A DNA stretch of 64,000 bases from Chloroflexota bacterium (lineage in GTDB: Bacteria > Chloroflexota > Dehalococcoidia > Lucifugimonadales > Lucifugimonadaceae): assembly GCA_002718415.1 (NCBI GenBank), contig PBEM01000015.1, positions 1-64,000 on the forward strand, read 5' to 3'. A model generated the notes under the pieces. The model was not told the origin of the DNA. It made no database searches and saw only the letters and a program-made list of their open reading frames with translations. How positions within the stretch are numbered: the stretch's first letter is position 1; the number at the start of each line of letters is the position of its first letter. Shown piece after piece: positions 26,069 through 35,387 of the stretch. The translations under genes and the position numbers were made by a program.

Positions 26069-27085
26069 ATGACTACTAAAAATAAAAAAGATGACTCTCC
26101 TATATTAGAAGTTACAAACTTAAAAAAATATTTCCCTATACAAAAAGGGATTTTTAAAAAAATAGTTGGGAATGTTCGTGCGGTCGATGGTGTAGATTTT
26201 AGTATAAATAAAGGAGAAACAGTTAGTCTGGTGGGAGAAAGTGGTTGTGGTAAAACTACTACAGCTAGATGTATTATGCGAGCACTAGATCCTACAAGTG
26301 GTGAAATAAAATTTAAAACCAAAAATAATGAAATCATAGATTTATCTAAATTATCCAAAGATGAAGTTAGGCCATATAGAGATGATATTCAAATGATCTT
26401 CCAAGATCCTTTTTCATCATTAAATCCTCGAATGACTCTTTTCGATATAGTAGGTGAGCCTCTCCTTGTTAATGGCATGAAAGCAAAAAAGGAAAGAGAA
26501 GAAAGAGTATCAGAAATAATGCATCAAGTAGGTTTAAGGCCAGAATATATGATGAGATTTCCACATGCTTTTAGCGGTGGGCAAAGACAAAGAATTGGTA
26601 TTGCAAGAGCATTAAGTATAAACCCTAGCCTAATCGTTGCAGATGAGCCTGTCTCCGCCTTGGATGTATCTGTTCAAGCCCAAGTATTGAATTTAATGAT
26701 GGATCTTCAAGATCAATTAAATTTAACATATTTGTTTGTTTCTCACGACTTGAGCGTAGTGAGCCAAATAAGTGATAGAGTAATTGTTATGTATGTAGGA
26801 AAAATCGTAGAAAGTGGTACTCCAAAACAAATCTTTGAATCACCTAAACATCCATACACTTCTGCCCTACTTAGCTCAGTTCCAAAAGCTGACCCAAGAT
26901 TGAGACAAGAAAGAATTGTGCTCAAAGGAGAAGTAGCAAACGCTGCAGATCCACCTTCTGGATGTACTTTCCGAACTAGGTGTCCAAATCCAACAGATGA
27001 CTGCAGGGATGGAAACATTGAAATGGGTCTAATTGAAGTAAGCCCTGGGCATTGGGTAGATCAATGCTGCGTCAATTGCGGCTAA
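26069..27085 (+). CDS. Oligopeptide-type ABC transporter ATPase, DppF-like
   Basis: A 338-residue ATPase, partner of the DppD-like protein 12 bp upstream. Walker A GESGCGKTT at 56-64, FQDPFSSLNPRMTL (Q-loop region typical of DppF/OppF), signature FSGGQRQRIGIARAL, Walker B VADEPVSALDVSVQAQ, SHDLSVV H-loop. Its Cys-rich C-terminal tail closely copies that of DppD (GCTFRTRCPNPTDDC ... DQCCVNCG), suggesting duplication or gene conversion. Last gene of the operon; it converges on the sulfatase gene with 20 bp between. Confidence 0.95.
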   Translation: MTTKNKKDDSPILEVTNLKKYFPIQKGIFKKIVGNVRAVDGVDFSINKGETVSLVGESGCGKTTTARCIMRALDPTSGEIKFKTKNNEIIDLSKLSKDEVRPYRDDIQMIFQDPFSSLNPRMTLFDIVGEPLLVNGMKAKKEREERVSEIMHQVGLRPEYMMRFPHAFSGGQRQRIGIARALSINPSLIVADEPVSALDVSVQAQVLNLMMDLQDQLNLTYLFVSHDLSVVSQISDRVIVMYVGKIVESGTPKQIFESPKHPYTSALLSSVPKADPRLRQERIVLKGEVANAADPPSGCTFRTRCPNPTDDCRDGNIEMGLIEVSPGHWVDQCCVNCG

Positions 27086-27105
27086 AATTAAACTAACCCA
27101 TAATT

Positions 27106-28602
27106 TCATCTAAATGTAGATGAATTCGTAGGGTTATCATCTTTAGGTCCTGAATGACTTAAACGCATGCCTCTTTGGTTACCAAAAGATCTGCCAGGAT
27201 TTGCATATTCAATATTAGGATTAGGATCATCCATCCCAACTAATTGGCCATTTTTTATCCAATTCAAATCATCTCCATAGAAATTTATTTTCATAGTCTC
27301 AGAAAGTTTTGAGATAATTTTTTTATATTTAATGTCACTATATAAATCGTACATCTCTTTTGGGTCATTATCTAAATCAAATAACTGAAATCTATTGCCC
27401 GCAGGATAATATATTAATTTATATCTCTCATCTCTAACCATTCTAGTGGCTCTTGCATCATCCCAGAGTTCACCGTAGATATAGTCCCGTTTTTTATCCC
27501 CTAACAAAGATAAACCTTCCACAGTGGATGGAATAGGAACTTCACACATTTCAGCTAAGGTAGGAAAAATGTCTGCTTGTACGGCTAATCTGTCATCTAT
27601 ACTATTTACAGTAATATTTTTTGTATTCTCTGGTGGTACTAAAATCATTGGGATTCTACAAGAATTTTCATAAAAAAGTCCTTTTGCATACAAGCCATGA
27701 TTTCCTAACATATCTCCGTGATCAGAAGTAAACATAACAATAGTATTATCAAAAATATTTTCTTCTCTTAATAAACCAATAACAAGTCTAATTTGGTGGT
27801 CCACATGTGTAGCTAAAGCATAAAAAGCTTGCCTAGCTGCCCTAATAGCATCTTCAGAATAAGTATTTCTACCATGCGGTCTAGCTTTAAGGGAAAAAGG
27901 AAGTTCTTTATGGTTTTCTGACCATTCTGAATAATAAGGCATATCTACATCAATACTTCTGTAGTAATCCATATAACTAGATAGAGGTGCTAAAGGAGGA
28001 TGTGGAGGACTAAAAGACATGTACCAAAAACCCGGCTTACGAGGATCTCTTCTAGCAATATATTTACATGTCTCTTTAACAGTCCAATTGATTTGATGTA
28101 AATGTTCAGGTAAATGCCAGGTTCTAGTAAGATAATCGTTATTTGACATCCCGTGTGACCACTCTTGTCCAGAATATCCTTCATCTTGTAAAAAAAGCTC
28201 GTAATCGTCTTTGTTCATTCCAAATTGATAACGTCCTTCTTCTAACAACATCACATCTTGAAATCCAATTCTGTCTCTTTGAGGATAAACATGCAATTTT
28301 CCTACACCATAAGATTGGTATCCATTTTCAGTAAACGTTTGAGCAATAGTTGGTAAATCGGGCATAGGCAAAGTTTCATTAAAGTTTCTATCTCCATGTG
28401 TCCTTGAACCAACACCTGTCATCATTTCTCTTCTTGCAGGTATGCATATAGGTGTAGTAGTGTACGCATTAGTAAATGCTATTCCATTACCAATCATTTG
28501 ATCTAGAGTCGGAGTTAATATAGATGGATGTCCTAATGCTCCTATTAATTCACCAAACCAATGGTCTACTGAGATTAATAAAACATTATTTTTTACAGAC
28601 AA
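27106..28602 (-). CDS. Sulfatase (arylsulfatase/choline-sulfatase family)
   Basis: A 498-residue sulfatase. The catalytic motif is CIPAR (Cys53-Arg57), so Cys53 would be converted to formylglycine by a generating enzyme not in this window. Metal-binding SVDHWF near 11-16 and MFTSDHGDMLGNHG near 290 are present; the usual N-terminal Asp-Asp pair appears as DH. No signal peptide, suggesting cytoplasmic action on an imported ester. C-terminal YKLIYYPAG region is typical. It lies directly upstream of, and divergent from, the uronate-dehydrogenase-like cluster, consistent with desulfation of a sugar before oxidation (inference). Confidence 0.9.
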   Translation of the reverse strand: MSVKNNVLLISVDHWFGELIGALGHPSILTPTLDQMIGNGIAFTNAYTTTPICIPARREMMTGVGSRTHGDRNFNETLPMPDLPTIAQTFTENGYQSYGVGKLHVYPQRDRIGFQDVMLLEEGRYQFGMNKDDYELFLQDEGYSGQEWSHGMSNNDYLTRTWHLPEHLHQINWTVKETCKYIARRDPRKPGFWYMSFSPPHPPLAPLSSYMDYYRSIDVDMPYYSEWSENHKELPFSLKARPHGRNTYSEDAIRAARQAFYALATHVDHQIRLVIGLLREENIFDNTIVMFTSDHGDMLGNHGLYAKGLFYENSCRIPMILVPPENTKNITVNSIDDRLAVQADIFPTLAEMCEVPIPSTVEGLSLLGDKKRDYIYGELWDDARATRMVRDERYKLIYYPAGNRFQLFDLDNDPKEMYDLYSDIKYKKIISKLSETMKINFYGDDLNWIKNGQLVGMDDPNPNIEYANPGRSFGNQRGMRLSHSGPKDDNPTNSSTFR

Positions 28603-28739
28603 TTAGCACTCCTATTCAAATCTTTATAAATTCAGTTTATTTGAAATAGATAAATAATAATATAAAAATAGATTACAAAATCTGTAAATGAATATAATAT
28701 TATTCCATTCTTATATAGATTTTAAAAAGGAAACATAAA

Positions 28740-29552
28740 ATGAAAGTGATGATTACCGGGATAGTAGGAAAAATAGGTACTATCGTTGCAGATCACATAC
28801 AAGATGATCACGAAGTACATGGAATAGATCTTAGAGAGTCAGATCGTTCAAATACAACAAAAATTGACTTAGCAGATTCTGCAGATGAACTTGCAAAACT
28901 TTTTGAAGGTACTGATGTAATCTTACATCTTGCAGCAGATAGAAGACATGAACCATGGATTGGTTGGGATGAGCTTATGAGACCTAACGTTATTGCAACG
29001 GCTAATGTCTATCAAGCTGCACATAAGGCTAATGTTAGAAGAGTAATATTTGCTAGCTCTATGCATGCTGTTGGTGGATATGAATTAATAGAACCATATA
29101 AATCAATTGTTAACGGTAATTATGATGGAATAGATAAAGATAAAGTAGATTTAGTAAAAGGTTTAAATCAAGATTCAAGACCTGATAGTGAATATTCTGC
29201 GAGTAAAGTATTTGGGGAATCTTTAGGAAGATACTTTGCAGAATTTGAAAATATGGAAGGATTAGCTATAAGAATAGGTACTGTTCATCCAGATAATAAA
29301 CCAGGAGCAGACCCAAGGTCTTGGGTTAGTTTTTTTAGCCAAAATGATATCGGTGGATATTTTAGATCTTGTATAGAAAAGAAAGACGTCAGCTACGATA
29401 TTTTATATGCAGCATCTAATAATGATTGGAAGGTTTACGATACTCCATATGCATTTAATTATTTAGATTTCCAACCATCTGATAATGCTGAAAATCACCG
29501 TGATAATCCAAGTGCACCAAATGATGCTCCAGGAACTATAGATTGGAAATAA
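28740..29552 (+). CDS. NAD-dependent epimerase/dehydrogenase, uronate-dehydrogenase-like (copy A)
   Basis: A 270-residue extended-SDR enzyme. Rossmann motif GIVGKIG at 7-13, DLADSADEL at 43-51, catalytic Tyr152/Lys156 in YSASK, Ser at 106-107. The length, the early VILHLAADRRHEPW block and the end SNNDWKVYDTPYAFNYLDF followed by DNAENHR resemble uronate dehydrogenase (Udh), which oxidises galacturonate or glucuronate to the aldarolactone with NAD+. It has a good AAGGA site. First gene of 28740-34205; copy B at 32308 shares most of its motifs. An epimerase role cannot be excluded. Confidence 0.85.
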   Translation: MKVMITGIVGKIGTIVADHIQDDHEVHGIDLRESDRSNTTKIDLADSADELAKLFEGTDVILHLAADRRHEPWIGWDELMRPNVIATANVYQAAHKANVRRVIFASSMHAVGGYELIEPYKSIVNGNYDGIDKDKVDLVKGLNQDSRPDSEYSASKVFGESLGRYFAEFENMEGLAIRIGTVHPDNKPGADPRSWVSFFSQNDIGGYFRSCIEKKDVSYDILYAASNNDWKVYDTPYAFNYLDFQPSDNAENHRDNPSAPNDAPGTIDWK

Positions 29553-29568
29553 TTTTTAGCTTCTAATC

Positions 29569-30555
29569 ATGGAGAAACAAATTATGCCCATTGTTGGATA
29601 TGGAGACTTTAAATATGAACGTGATGAATCATGGCCAATAATACCAGAAGGCTGGACACTTGGTAACGGATGGTCTGGTCCTCCTGAATTAGGAATTCCT
29701 ATAACATCCGGAAAGGGAGTATCAGATGTTGCAGTAGATTCTAATGATAGAGTTTACGTTTTCAACAGAGATGCTCATCCAGTTGTTGTTTTCGAAGCTG
29801 ATACCGGAAAATTTGTGACCTCTTGGGGTGAATATGAGTTTAAAGAAACTCATGGAATTTTTGTAGATTCCGATGATAATATTTGGACAACAGATAGACA
29901 AGAACATGTTGTAGTAAAACATACAAAACATGGTGAAAAATTACTCGAATTAGGTGTACGATCTTGGGCAAGTGCATCTGTAACTCCTTACGGTACTCAT
30001 CCAGAACATAACTTTCTTGGAGGACCTTTCAATATGCCTGGTGGAGTGACTATAGCTTCTACCGGCGCTATTTTTGTTGGAGATGGATATGGAAATCGTC
30101 AAGTCCACAGATTCTCCCCTAAAGGTGAATTCGAGCTATCATGGGGTATTTCAGGAACTGGAGAGGGTGAATTCTCGTTAGTTCACAATCTTGATATCGA
30201 TTCAAAAGATAGAGTTTATGTATGCGACAGACAAAACTGTAGGGTCCAAATTTTCGATTATGATGGAAATTACATAGATAGCTGGACTGATGTGCTTAAC
30301 CCTGGTGGTGTATATTGTGATAGAAATAATTTAGTCTATGTAGCAGAACAGGGCATACCTTCTGGAGCTGAACCAAATGGTGTATCTATTTTTACCGAAG
30401 AAGGAGAACTTGTTTCTAGATTTAGGGGAAGAGAAAATGGTCTTGTTCAACCACACGGACTTTCTACTGATTCTAAAGGAAATTTATATTTAGCAGAATT
30501 AGAATCACTTGATATCGGAAAAGATCATAGGATTTCAAAATGGAACAAAATTTAG
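29569..30555 (+). CDS. NHL-repeat propeller protein, amidating-lyase/lactonase-like (copy A)
   Basis: A 328-residue propeller resembling peptidyl-alpha-hydroxyglycine alpha-amidating-lyase-like proteins. NHL units include GVSDVAVDSNDRVYVFNRD, ETHGIFVDSDDNIWTTD and GVTIASTGAIFVGDGYGNRQ; several His in HGI and HNLD loops could bind metal, as in the lyase. No signal peptide. Either ATG at 29569 or 29584 may be the start. It is sixteen bases after copy-A dehydrogenase and closely related to 31322-32290. Given the context, hydrolysis of a sugar lactone is a reasonable guess, not shown by sequence. Confidence 0.8.
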   Translation: MEKQIMPIVGYGDFKYERDESWPIIPEGWTLGNGWSGPPELGIPITSGKGVSDVAVDSNDRVYVFNRDAHPVVVFEADTGKFVTSWGEYEFKETHGIFVDSDDNIWTTDRQEHVVVKHTKHGEKLLELGVRSWASASVTPYGTHPEHNFLGGPFNMPGGVTIASTGAIFVGDGYGNRQVHRFSPKGEFELSWGISGTGEGEFSLVHNLDIDSKDRVYVCDRQNCRVQIFDYDGNYIDSWTDVLNPGGVYCDRNNLVYVAEQGIPSGAEPNGVSIFTEEGELVSRFRGRENGLVQPHGLSTDSKGNLYLAELESLDIGKDHRISKWNKI

Positions 30556-30565
30556 GAGATAAATA

Positions 30566-31312
30566 ATGTCAGAAAAAATTCAAAATAAAATACTACAAAA
30601 AGCTAATAATAAACAAATTGCATTAGGTATTAGAGTATCTAGTTCTACTGAAGAGGTTATTGAAATAGCTGGAAGAATGGGATTAGATTTTGTATATTTA
30701 GATGCTCAACATTCACCATTCACTTTACCTGAGATAGAAAAATATTGCAGACTATCACAAAGTTTTGATCTAACTACAATGATTAGATTACCAGATGGGG
30801 AAAGAACAACTATTCTTAACTATCTTGACCGCGGAGCTAATGTTATCCAAATCCCTGATTTACAAACAGCTGAAGAAGCTAAAAAATACATTAAATATAC
30901 ATATTTTGGCCCAATAGGAATACGTAGTGCTACTAGTCTAAGAACTGCTATGCAAATACCTGAACCAGCTAATAGAAAAAATCTTTATGATTTTGTTAAT
31001 AAAAACACACTAATATTACCTCAGCTTGAAAGTATTACTGCTTTTAATAATCTTGACAGCATATTAAAAGTTGATGGAATAAATTTTTTCTCCGGAGGTC
31101 CTGAAGATATAGCTCAATCTATGGGTTTCCCTGGAGAACCGCAACATCCAGAAGTTTTAAAAGCATTTTCTAAAGCTTGTGAAAAAGTTAGATCATCAGG
31201 AAAGTTTATGATGGAAGACGTTATAGAAATGATAAGTGTAAATGATCTAATTATAAAAGAGGCAGGAGATTTATTAAAAAAGCATGGTAGAACACCTAAT
31301 TGGAGTTTATAA
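30566..31312 (+). CDS. HpcH/HpaI-family aldolase (2-keto-3-deoxy-sugar-acid aldolase-like)
   Basis: A 248-residue TIM-barrel class II aldolase, usual length. Catalytic blocks: His49 in LDAQHS (the family's E/DGEHAP position), Arg74 in MIRLPDGE, Glu in LPQLESI near 154 and Asp in GGPEDIAQSMG near 177. Enzymes of this family split 2-keto-3-deoxy acids to pyruvate plus an aldehyde (HpcH, GarL). Ribosome site AGGAG ten bases upstream. It sits at the centre of the mirrored cluster, where it would perform the last cleavage after an enolase-superfamily dehydratase. Confidence 0.88.
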   Translation: MSEKIQNKILQKANNKQIALGIRVSSSTEEVIEIAGRMGLDFVYLDAQHSPFTLPEIEKYCRLSQSFDLTTMIRLPDGERTTILNYLDRGANVIQIPDLQTAEEAKKYIKYTYFGPIGIRSATSLRTAMQIPEPANRKNLYDFVNKNTLILPQLESITAFNNLDSILKVDGINFFSGGPEDIAQSMGFPGEPQHPEVLKAFSKACEKVRSSGKFMMEDVIEMISVNDLIIKEAGDLLKKHGRTPNWSL

Positions 31313-31321
31313 AATATAAAA

Positions 31322-32290
31322 ATGACAGTTGTAGGATATGGAGATTATAGATATGAATTTGATGACTCATGGCCTAATATTCCAAAAGGTTGGACAATTG
31401 GTAACGGATGGTCTGGTCCTCCAGAATTAGGAATCCCTATAACTTCCGGAAAAGGTGTTTCTGATGTTTCAGCAGATTCTAGTGATAATATTTATGTTTT
31501 TAATAGAGACATACACCCTATAGTAATATTTGAAGCTGAATCTGGAAATTTTGTTAATTCTTGGGGAGAACATGAATTCAAAGAAACTCATGGAATATTC
31601 GTAGATTCTGAAGATAATGTTTGGACAACAGACAGGCAAGAACATGTTGTGGTAAAACATACGAAACATGGTGAAAAATTACTCGAACTAGGTATTAGAG
31701 GATGGGCTACAGCATCAGTCACCCCTTACGGTAGTAATCCTGAAAGAAAAGGACTTGGAGGTCCTTTTAATATGCCAGCTGGAGTAACTGTATCTTCAAC
31801 CGGAGCTATTTTTGTTGCTGATGGTTACGGGAATCGTCAAGTTCACAGGTTTTCTCCAACAGGAAATCTTGAAATTTCATGGGGAAATTCAGGTACAGGT
31901 AAAGGTGAATTTTCTTTAGTGCATAATTTGGATGTCGATTCTGGTGATAATGTTTACATATGTGATAGAGAAAACGATCGAATACAAATTTTTGATTACG
32001 ATGGTAATTACATAAATATGTGGGAAAATTTAAGTAGTCCCGGAAGCGTTTATTGTGATAGAGAAAACTTAGTTTATGTAGCAGAACAAGGCACCCCAAG
32101 AAGAAAGAAAAAAAATGGAGTATCTATCTATACTGAATCAGGTGAGATAATTTCACAATTTATGAGAAAAAGTGAAGAAAATACTCAACCACACGGTATA
32201 TGTCTTGATTCTAAAGGAAATATCTATTTGGCAGAGCTAGCATCGCCAATAGGAAACGATCAAAAAGTATCAAAATTTGTAAGAATTTAA
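31322..32290 (+). CDS. NHL-repeat propeller protein (copy B)
   Basis: A 322-residue paralog of 29569-30555, sharing long nearly identical stretches (NGWSGPPELGIPITSGKGVS, TDRQEHVVVKHTKHGEKLLE). The C-terminal third is less conserved, with a Lys-rich insertion (RRKKKNG) where copy A has SGAEPNG. It starts with MTVVGYGDYRYE, matching residue 6 onward of copy A. Copies A and B flank the aldolase. Retention of both suggests different substrates or a heteromeric role rather than dosage alone (inference). Confidence 0.8.
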   Translation: MTVVGYGDYRYEFDDSWPNIPKGWTIGNGWSGPPELGIPITSGKGVSDVSADSSDNIYVFNRDIHPIVIFEAESGNFVNSWGEHEFKETHGIFVDSEDNVWTTDRQEHVVVKHTKHGEKLLELGIRGWATASVTPYGSNPERKGLGGPFNMPAGVTVSSTGAIFVADGYGNRQVHRFSPTGNLEISWGNSGTGKGEFSLVHNLDVDSGDNVYICDRENDRIQIFDYDGNYINMWENLSSPGSVYCDRENLVYVAEQGTPRRKKKNGVSIYTESGEIISQFMRKSEENTQPHGICLDSKGNIYLAELASPIGNDQKVSKFVRI

Positions 32291-32307
32291 TATAAAAGGA
32301 AAACGAT

Positions 32308-33075
32308 ATGAAAATAATGATTACTGGAATAAATGGAGCAATAGGTAATGTAGTAGCTAATCTAATGAGTAAAGATCATGAAGTACATGGAATTGATGTA
32401 ATTAAATCAGACCGTCCAAATACGACATATATAGATCTTGCAGACTCTGTTGATGATGTATCAAAAGCATTCGAAGGTATGGATGCAGTACTTCACTTAG
32501 CAGCAGACCCAAGGCATGATCCTTGGATCGGATGGAAAGAATTAATGCGACCTAACATGATTGCCACGGCTAATGTTTATTCAGCTGCACACAAAACAGG
32601 TGTTAGAAGATTCATATTTGGTGGCTCAATGAGAGTCGTTGCAGGTTATGAATCAGATGAGCCATATGCATCTATAATAAATGGTAATTATGATGGGATT
32701 GATAAAAATAAAATTGAACTTATAAAAGGAATAGGACAAGATACTAGGCCTAATAATGAATATGCAACAAGTAAAATTTTTGGAGAAAACTTAGGTAGAT
32801 ATTTTCATGAATTCGAAGATATGGAAGTTTTATGTGTGCGAATAGGATCACTTAAACATGGATCTGATCGACCAGGGCACGATTCTAGATCTTGGGTAGC
32901 ATTTATGAGTTTAAGAGATGCAGCTAGCTATTTTAAATCTTGTATTGAAAAGAAAGATGTTGGGTATGATATTCTTTATGCTGCATCAGATAATGATTGG
33001 AAAATCTATGATACTCCTTATGCATATAAATATTTAAATTTTCAACCCGCCGATAATGCAGAAAATTATCGATGA
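32308..33075 (+). CDS. NAD-dependent epimerase/dehydrogenase, uronate-dehydrogenase-like (copy B)
   Basis: A 255-residue paralog of copy A. Rossmann GINGAIG at 7-13, Tyr152/Lys156 in YATSK, and the same end pattern SDNDWKIYDTPYAYKYLNF followed by DNAENYR. It lacks the Pro-rich tail of copy A. One difference near the active site: FGGSMRV where copy A has FASSMHA, which keeps only the second Ser and replaces His by Arg, so substrate preference may differ. AAAGGA ribosome site. The stop overlaps the next start (ATGA), coupling it to an enolase-superfamily gene. Confidence 0.85.
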   Translation: MKIMITGINGAIGNVVANLMSKDHEVHGIDVIKSDRPNTTYIDLADSVDDVSKAFEGMDAVLHLAADPRHDPWIGWKELMRPNMIATANVYSAAHKTGVRRFIFGGSMRVVAGYESDEPYASIINGNYDGIDKNKIELIKGIGQDTRPNNEYATSKIFGENLGRYFHEFEDMEVLCVRIGSLKHGSDRPGHDSRSWVAFMSLRDAASYFKSCIEKKDVGYDILYAASDNDWKIYDTPYAYKYLNFQPADNAENYR

Positions 33076-34205
33076 AAATAACAGATATAAAAATTAGTGA
33101 ATTTAGTATTTCTGATAATACTCCATTTTTTAAACTTAAAAAAGAAAATGGTTTTTGGGAAAAATATGACATAAAAAAATCTTTAGGAGCTATACATGTA
33201 ATGCATGTCTATACAGATGAAGGTATAGAAGGAATTTGTACTGTAGGAGATGCACGTTACACAACCATAACTGAAACCGCACTTACATATCTAAAATACT
33301 TAACCATCGGTGAAGACCCGACTAAAATAGAATATCTATTTGACATGCTTTCAAAAGCAACAAGGAACATATTCTTACCTCCAGGATGGTTTGGTACATT
33401 TGATAATTGTTTATGGGATATACAAGGGAAAATTAATTCTAAATCAGTAGCAGCACTTATTACGGAGAAACCTTCTGTAGTTAAATCTTATTACAATTAT
33501 CGCGGAAGAGGAAACGATATAAAACTTTCTATAGAAGATGCAAATTTAGCAATTGAAAAAGGGTTTACTATCTTAAAAGACCACTTCATTGGAAATGTAA
33601 AACAAAATACTAAATCTTTTGAATCAATAAGAAAATCAGTTGGAGATGAAATAATACTTCTACATGATGCAGCAGGATGTAGTTATAGTCTTCAAGATGC
33701 AATAGAGATAGGAAAAACATTAGATCTCATGAATTTTCGATGGTTTGAAGAACCATTTAACGACAGAAATTTAGGTGATTTAAAAAAATTAACTTCTAAA
33801 GTTAATATACCTATTTTAGCTTTAGAAACATTAATGAATGATTTTATTTTGATGAAAGAATGGGTAAAAGAAGGAGCTGTAAATTTAGTAAGAGCAAATG
33901 CTCGACACGGTACTACTGGTGTAGTTAGAATTGCTAGAGAATTGGAAAAAGTTGATATAAATATTGAACTAAATGGTCCAGGTGGATTATTTGGACATGT
34001 TCATTCTCAATTAGTATCAGCAATCCCAAACACATCATTCTATGAATATTTCCCTGATGGTTCCAGAGATGAATTAGGTAAAGAAATTGGATTACTCAAT
34101 CCACCTATACCTAAAAATGGCAATATAAATATTTCTAAAAAATATGGATGGGGTTATGAAATAGATTCAGATTATTTTAATAAAAAAAGAATTGGATTTT
34201 TTTAA
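33072..34205 (+). CDS. Enolase-superfamily enzyme 1 (mandelate racemase/sugar-acid dehydratase type)
   Basis: A 377-residue (beta/alpha)7beta-barrel enzyme with capping domain. Metal ligands are Asp in LLHDAAG, Glu in WFEEP and Glu in LALET. On strand 2 the base motif is Lys-Asp-His (ILKDHFIG) instead of Lys-x-Lys. RANARHGTTGVVRIA would supply the strand-6 Asp/His pair, altered to Asn/Arg-His. The superfamily abstracts a proton alpha to a carboxylate; most sugar-acid members dehydrate aldonates or aldarates. It is coupled by a 4-bp overlap to the copy-B dehydrogenase, so it likely works on the product of that step. Confidence 0.86.
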   Translation: MKITDIKISEFSISDNTPFFKLKKENGFWEKYDIKKSLGAIHVMHVYTDEGIEGICTVGDARYTTITETALTYLKYLTIGEDPTKIEYLFDMLSKATRNIFLPPGWFGTFDNCLWDIQGKINSKSVAALITEKPSVVKSYYNYRGRGNDIKLSIEDANLAIEKGFTILKDHFIGNVKQNTKSFESIRKSVGDEIILLHDAAGCSYSLQDAIEIGKTLDLMNFRWFEEPFNDRNLGDLKKLTSKVNIPILALETLMNDFILMKEWVKEGAVNLVRANARHGTTGVVRIARELEKVDINIELNGPGGLFGHVHSQLVSAIPNTSFYEYFPDGSRDELGKEIGLLNPPIPKNGNINISKKYGWGYEIDSDYFNKKRIGFF

Positions 34206-34214
34206 AGATTTTAT

Positions 34215-35387
34215 TTATTTAATTATTATTTCTTCCACTTTATACTTTTTTAATAATTCAAAATCATATTCGACACCCAAACCTGGACCTTCTGGAACTG
34301 TCACACAACCATCTTTATCTATGGAAGTTAAATTATCTTGATAACCGCATTTAAAATAATTAAATCTAGTTGATTCTAATTTTGGGTGGACTAAGCCCAA
34401 TTCATAAAAATTTGAATTCCTAATTGCCGCCATGCAATGTCTTTGTGCAGGACCACCTACATGAAGTTCTAAATCCATTCCATAACCTTCAGCAGCATGT
34501 GCTATTTTCATTACCCCGGTAATACCTCCATCATAATCAGGATCAGCTCGCCAAAAATCAGTTGCCTCAGCAGCTGCCATATCTGAATGTGCTTCAACCA
34601 AATGAACGTGCTCGCCTTGTAAAAGAGGTGTCTTCAACATTTTACGTAATTGACGATGAAAATAGTGAGACACACCACCATCTCTCATTGGGTCTTCATA
34701 CCAAAAAAAATTTTCTTCATCACAAGCCCTTCCTACAGCTAAAGCGTCGGCAAAAGTATCATATACACAGCAAGGATCAGTCATTAACGCCATTTTACCC
34801 CCTACCCGTCTACCTACCTCGTGAACTGTTTTTATTTCTTTATTTAAATCTACTTGAGCCCAAGAATGGATCTTGAATCCTTTATAACCTAATTCAAGAC
34901 ATTGTTCAGCAAAATCCCCATATGCTTCTGGCGAATCAAGACCACCCTTAGTTCTATCTCCATGAGCAGTACTTGCATAACATGGAAGTTTTTTCCTGTA
35001 TCCTCCTAATAATTGATAAATTGGAGCGTTAAAGTATTTCCCTGCAATATCCCAAAGAGTAACATCGATTGGACCAATACCCATACGATCATGCTTTCTC
35101 AAAATAGATTTTGCATTATTATAGATATATTCCCTCTCTAAAGCATTTTTTCCAATTAAGAATGGCCCCAAAATTTGAATTTGTTCGAGAACAGAAGGAG
35201 TACCAGTAATATATTCCCCTGTTATACCCTCATCTGTAAAAATCTGAATACTTAAAGGAGATGTATAAGTTAAACTACCAGGTTCATAAAATACACCTTG
35301 TCCAAAACTCACATCATAACCTATATCATTTAGCGGTAATCTAAATCTAGTTAATTTAATTTTTTTTATTACCGGTACATTATTCAT
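34215..35387 (-). CDS. Enolase-superfamily enzyme 2 (mandelate racemase type, KxH motif)
   Basis: A 390-residue member. Strand-2 motif FKIHSW (Lys-x-His), metal ligands Asp in LMTDPCC, Glu in FWYEDP and Glu in LQGEHVH; DYDGGITGVMKIA and LHVGGPAQRH line the rest of the pocket. KxH is seen in several acid-sugar dehydratase and racemase subgroups. It converges with enzyme 1 (nine bases between the stops) and is immediately followed upstream by an epimerase-like gene and enzyme 3 on the same strand, forming operon 37374-34215. Reaction not assignable. Confidence 0.87.
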   Translation of the reverse strand: MNNVPVIKKIKLTRFRLPLNDIGYDVSFGQGVFYEPGSLTYTSPLSIQIFTDEGITGEYITGTPSVLEQIQILGPFLIGKNALEREYIYNNAKSILRKHDRMGIGPIDVTLWDIAGKYFNAPIYQLLGGYRKKLPCYASTAHGDRTKGGLDSPEAYGDFAEQCLELGYKGFKIHSWAQVDLNKEIKTVHEVGRRVGGKMALMTDPCCVYDTFADALAVGRACDEENFFWYEDPMRDGGVSHYFHRQLRKMLKTPLLQGEHVHLVEAHSDMAAAEATDFWRADPDYDGGITGVMKIAHAAEGYGMDLELHVGGPAQRHCMAAIRNSNFYELGLVHPKLESTRFNYFKCGYQDNLTSIDKDGCVTVPEGPGLGVEYDFELLKKYKVEEIIIK

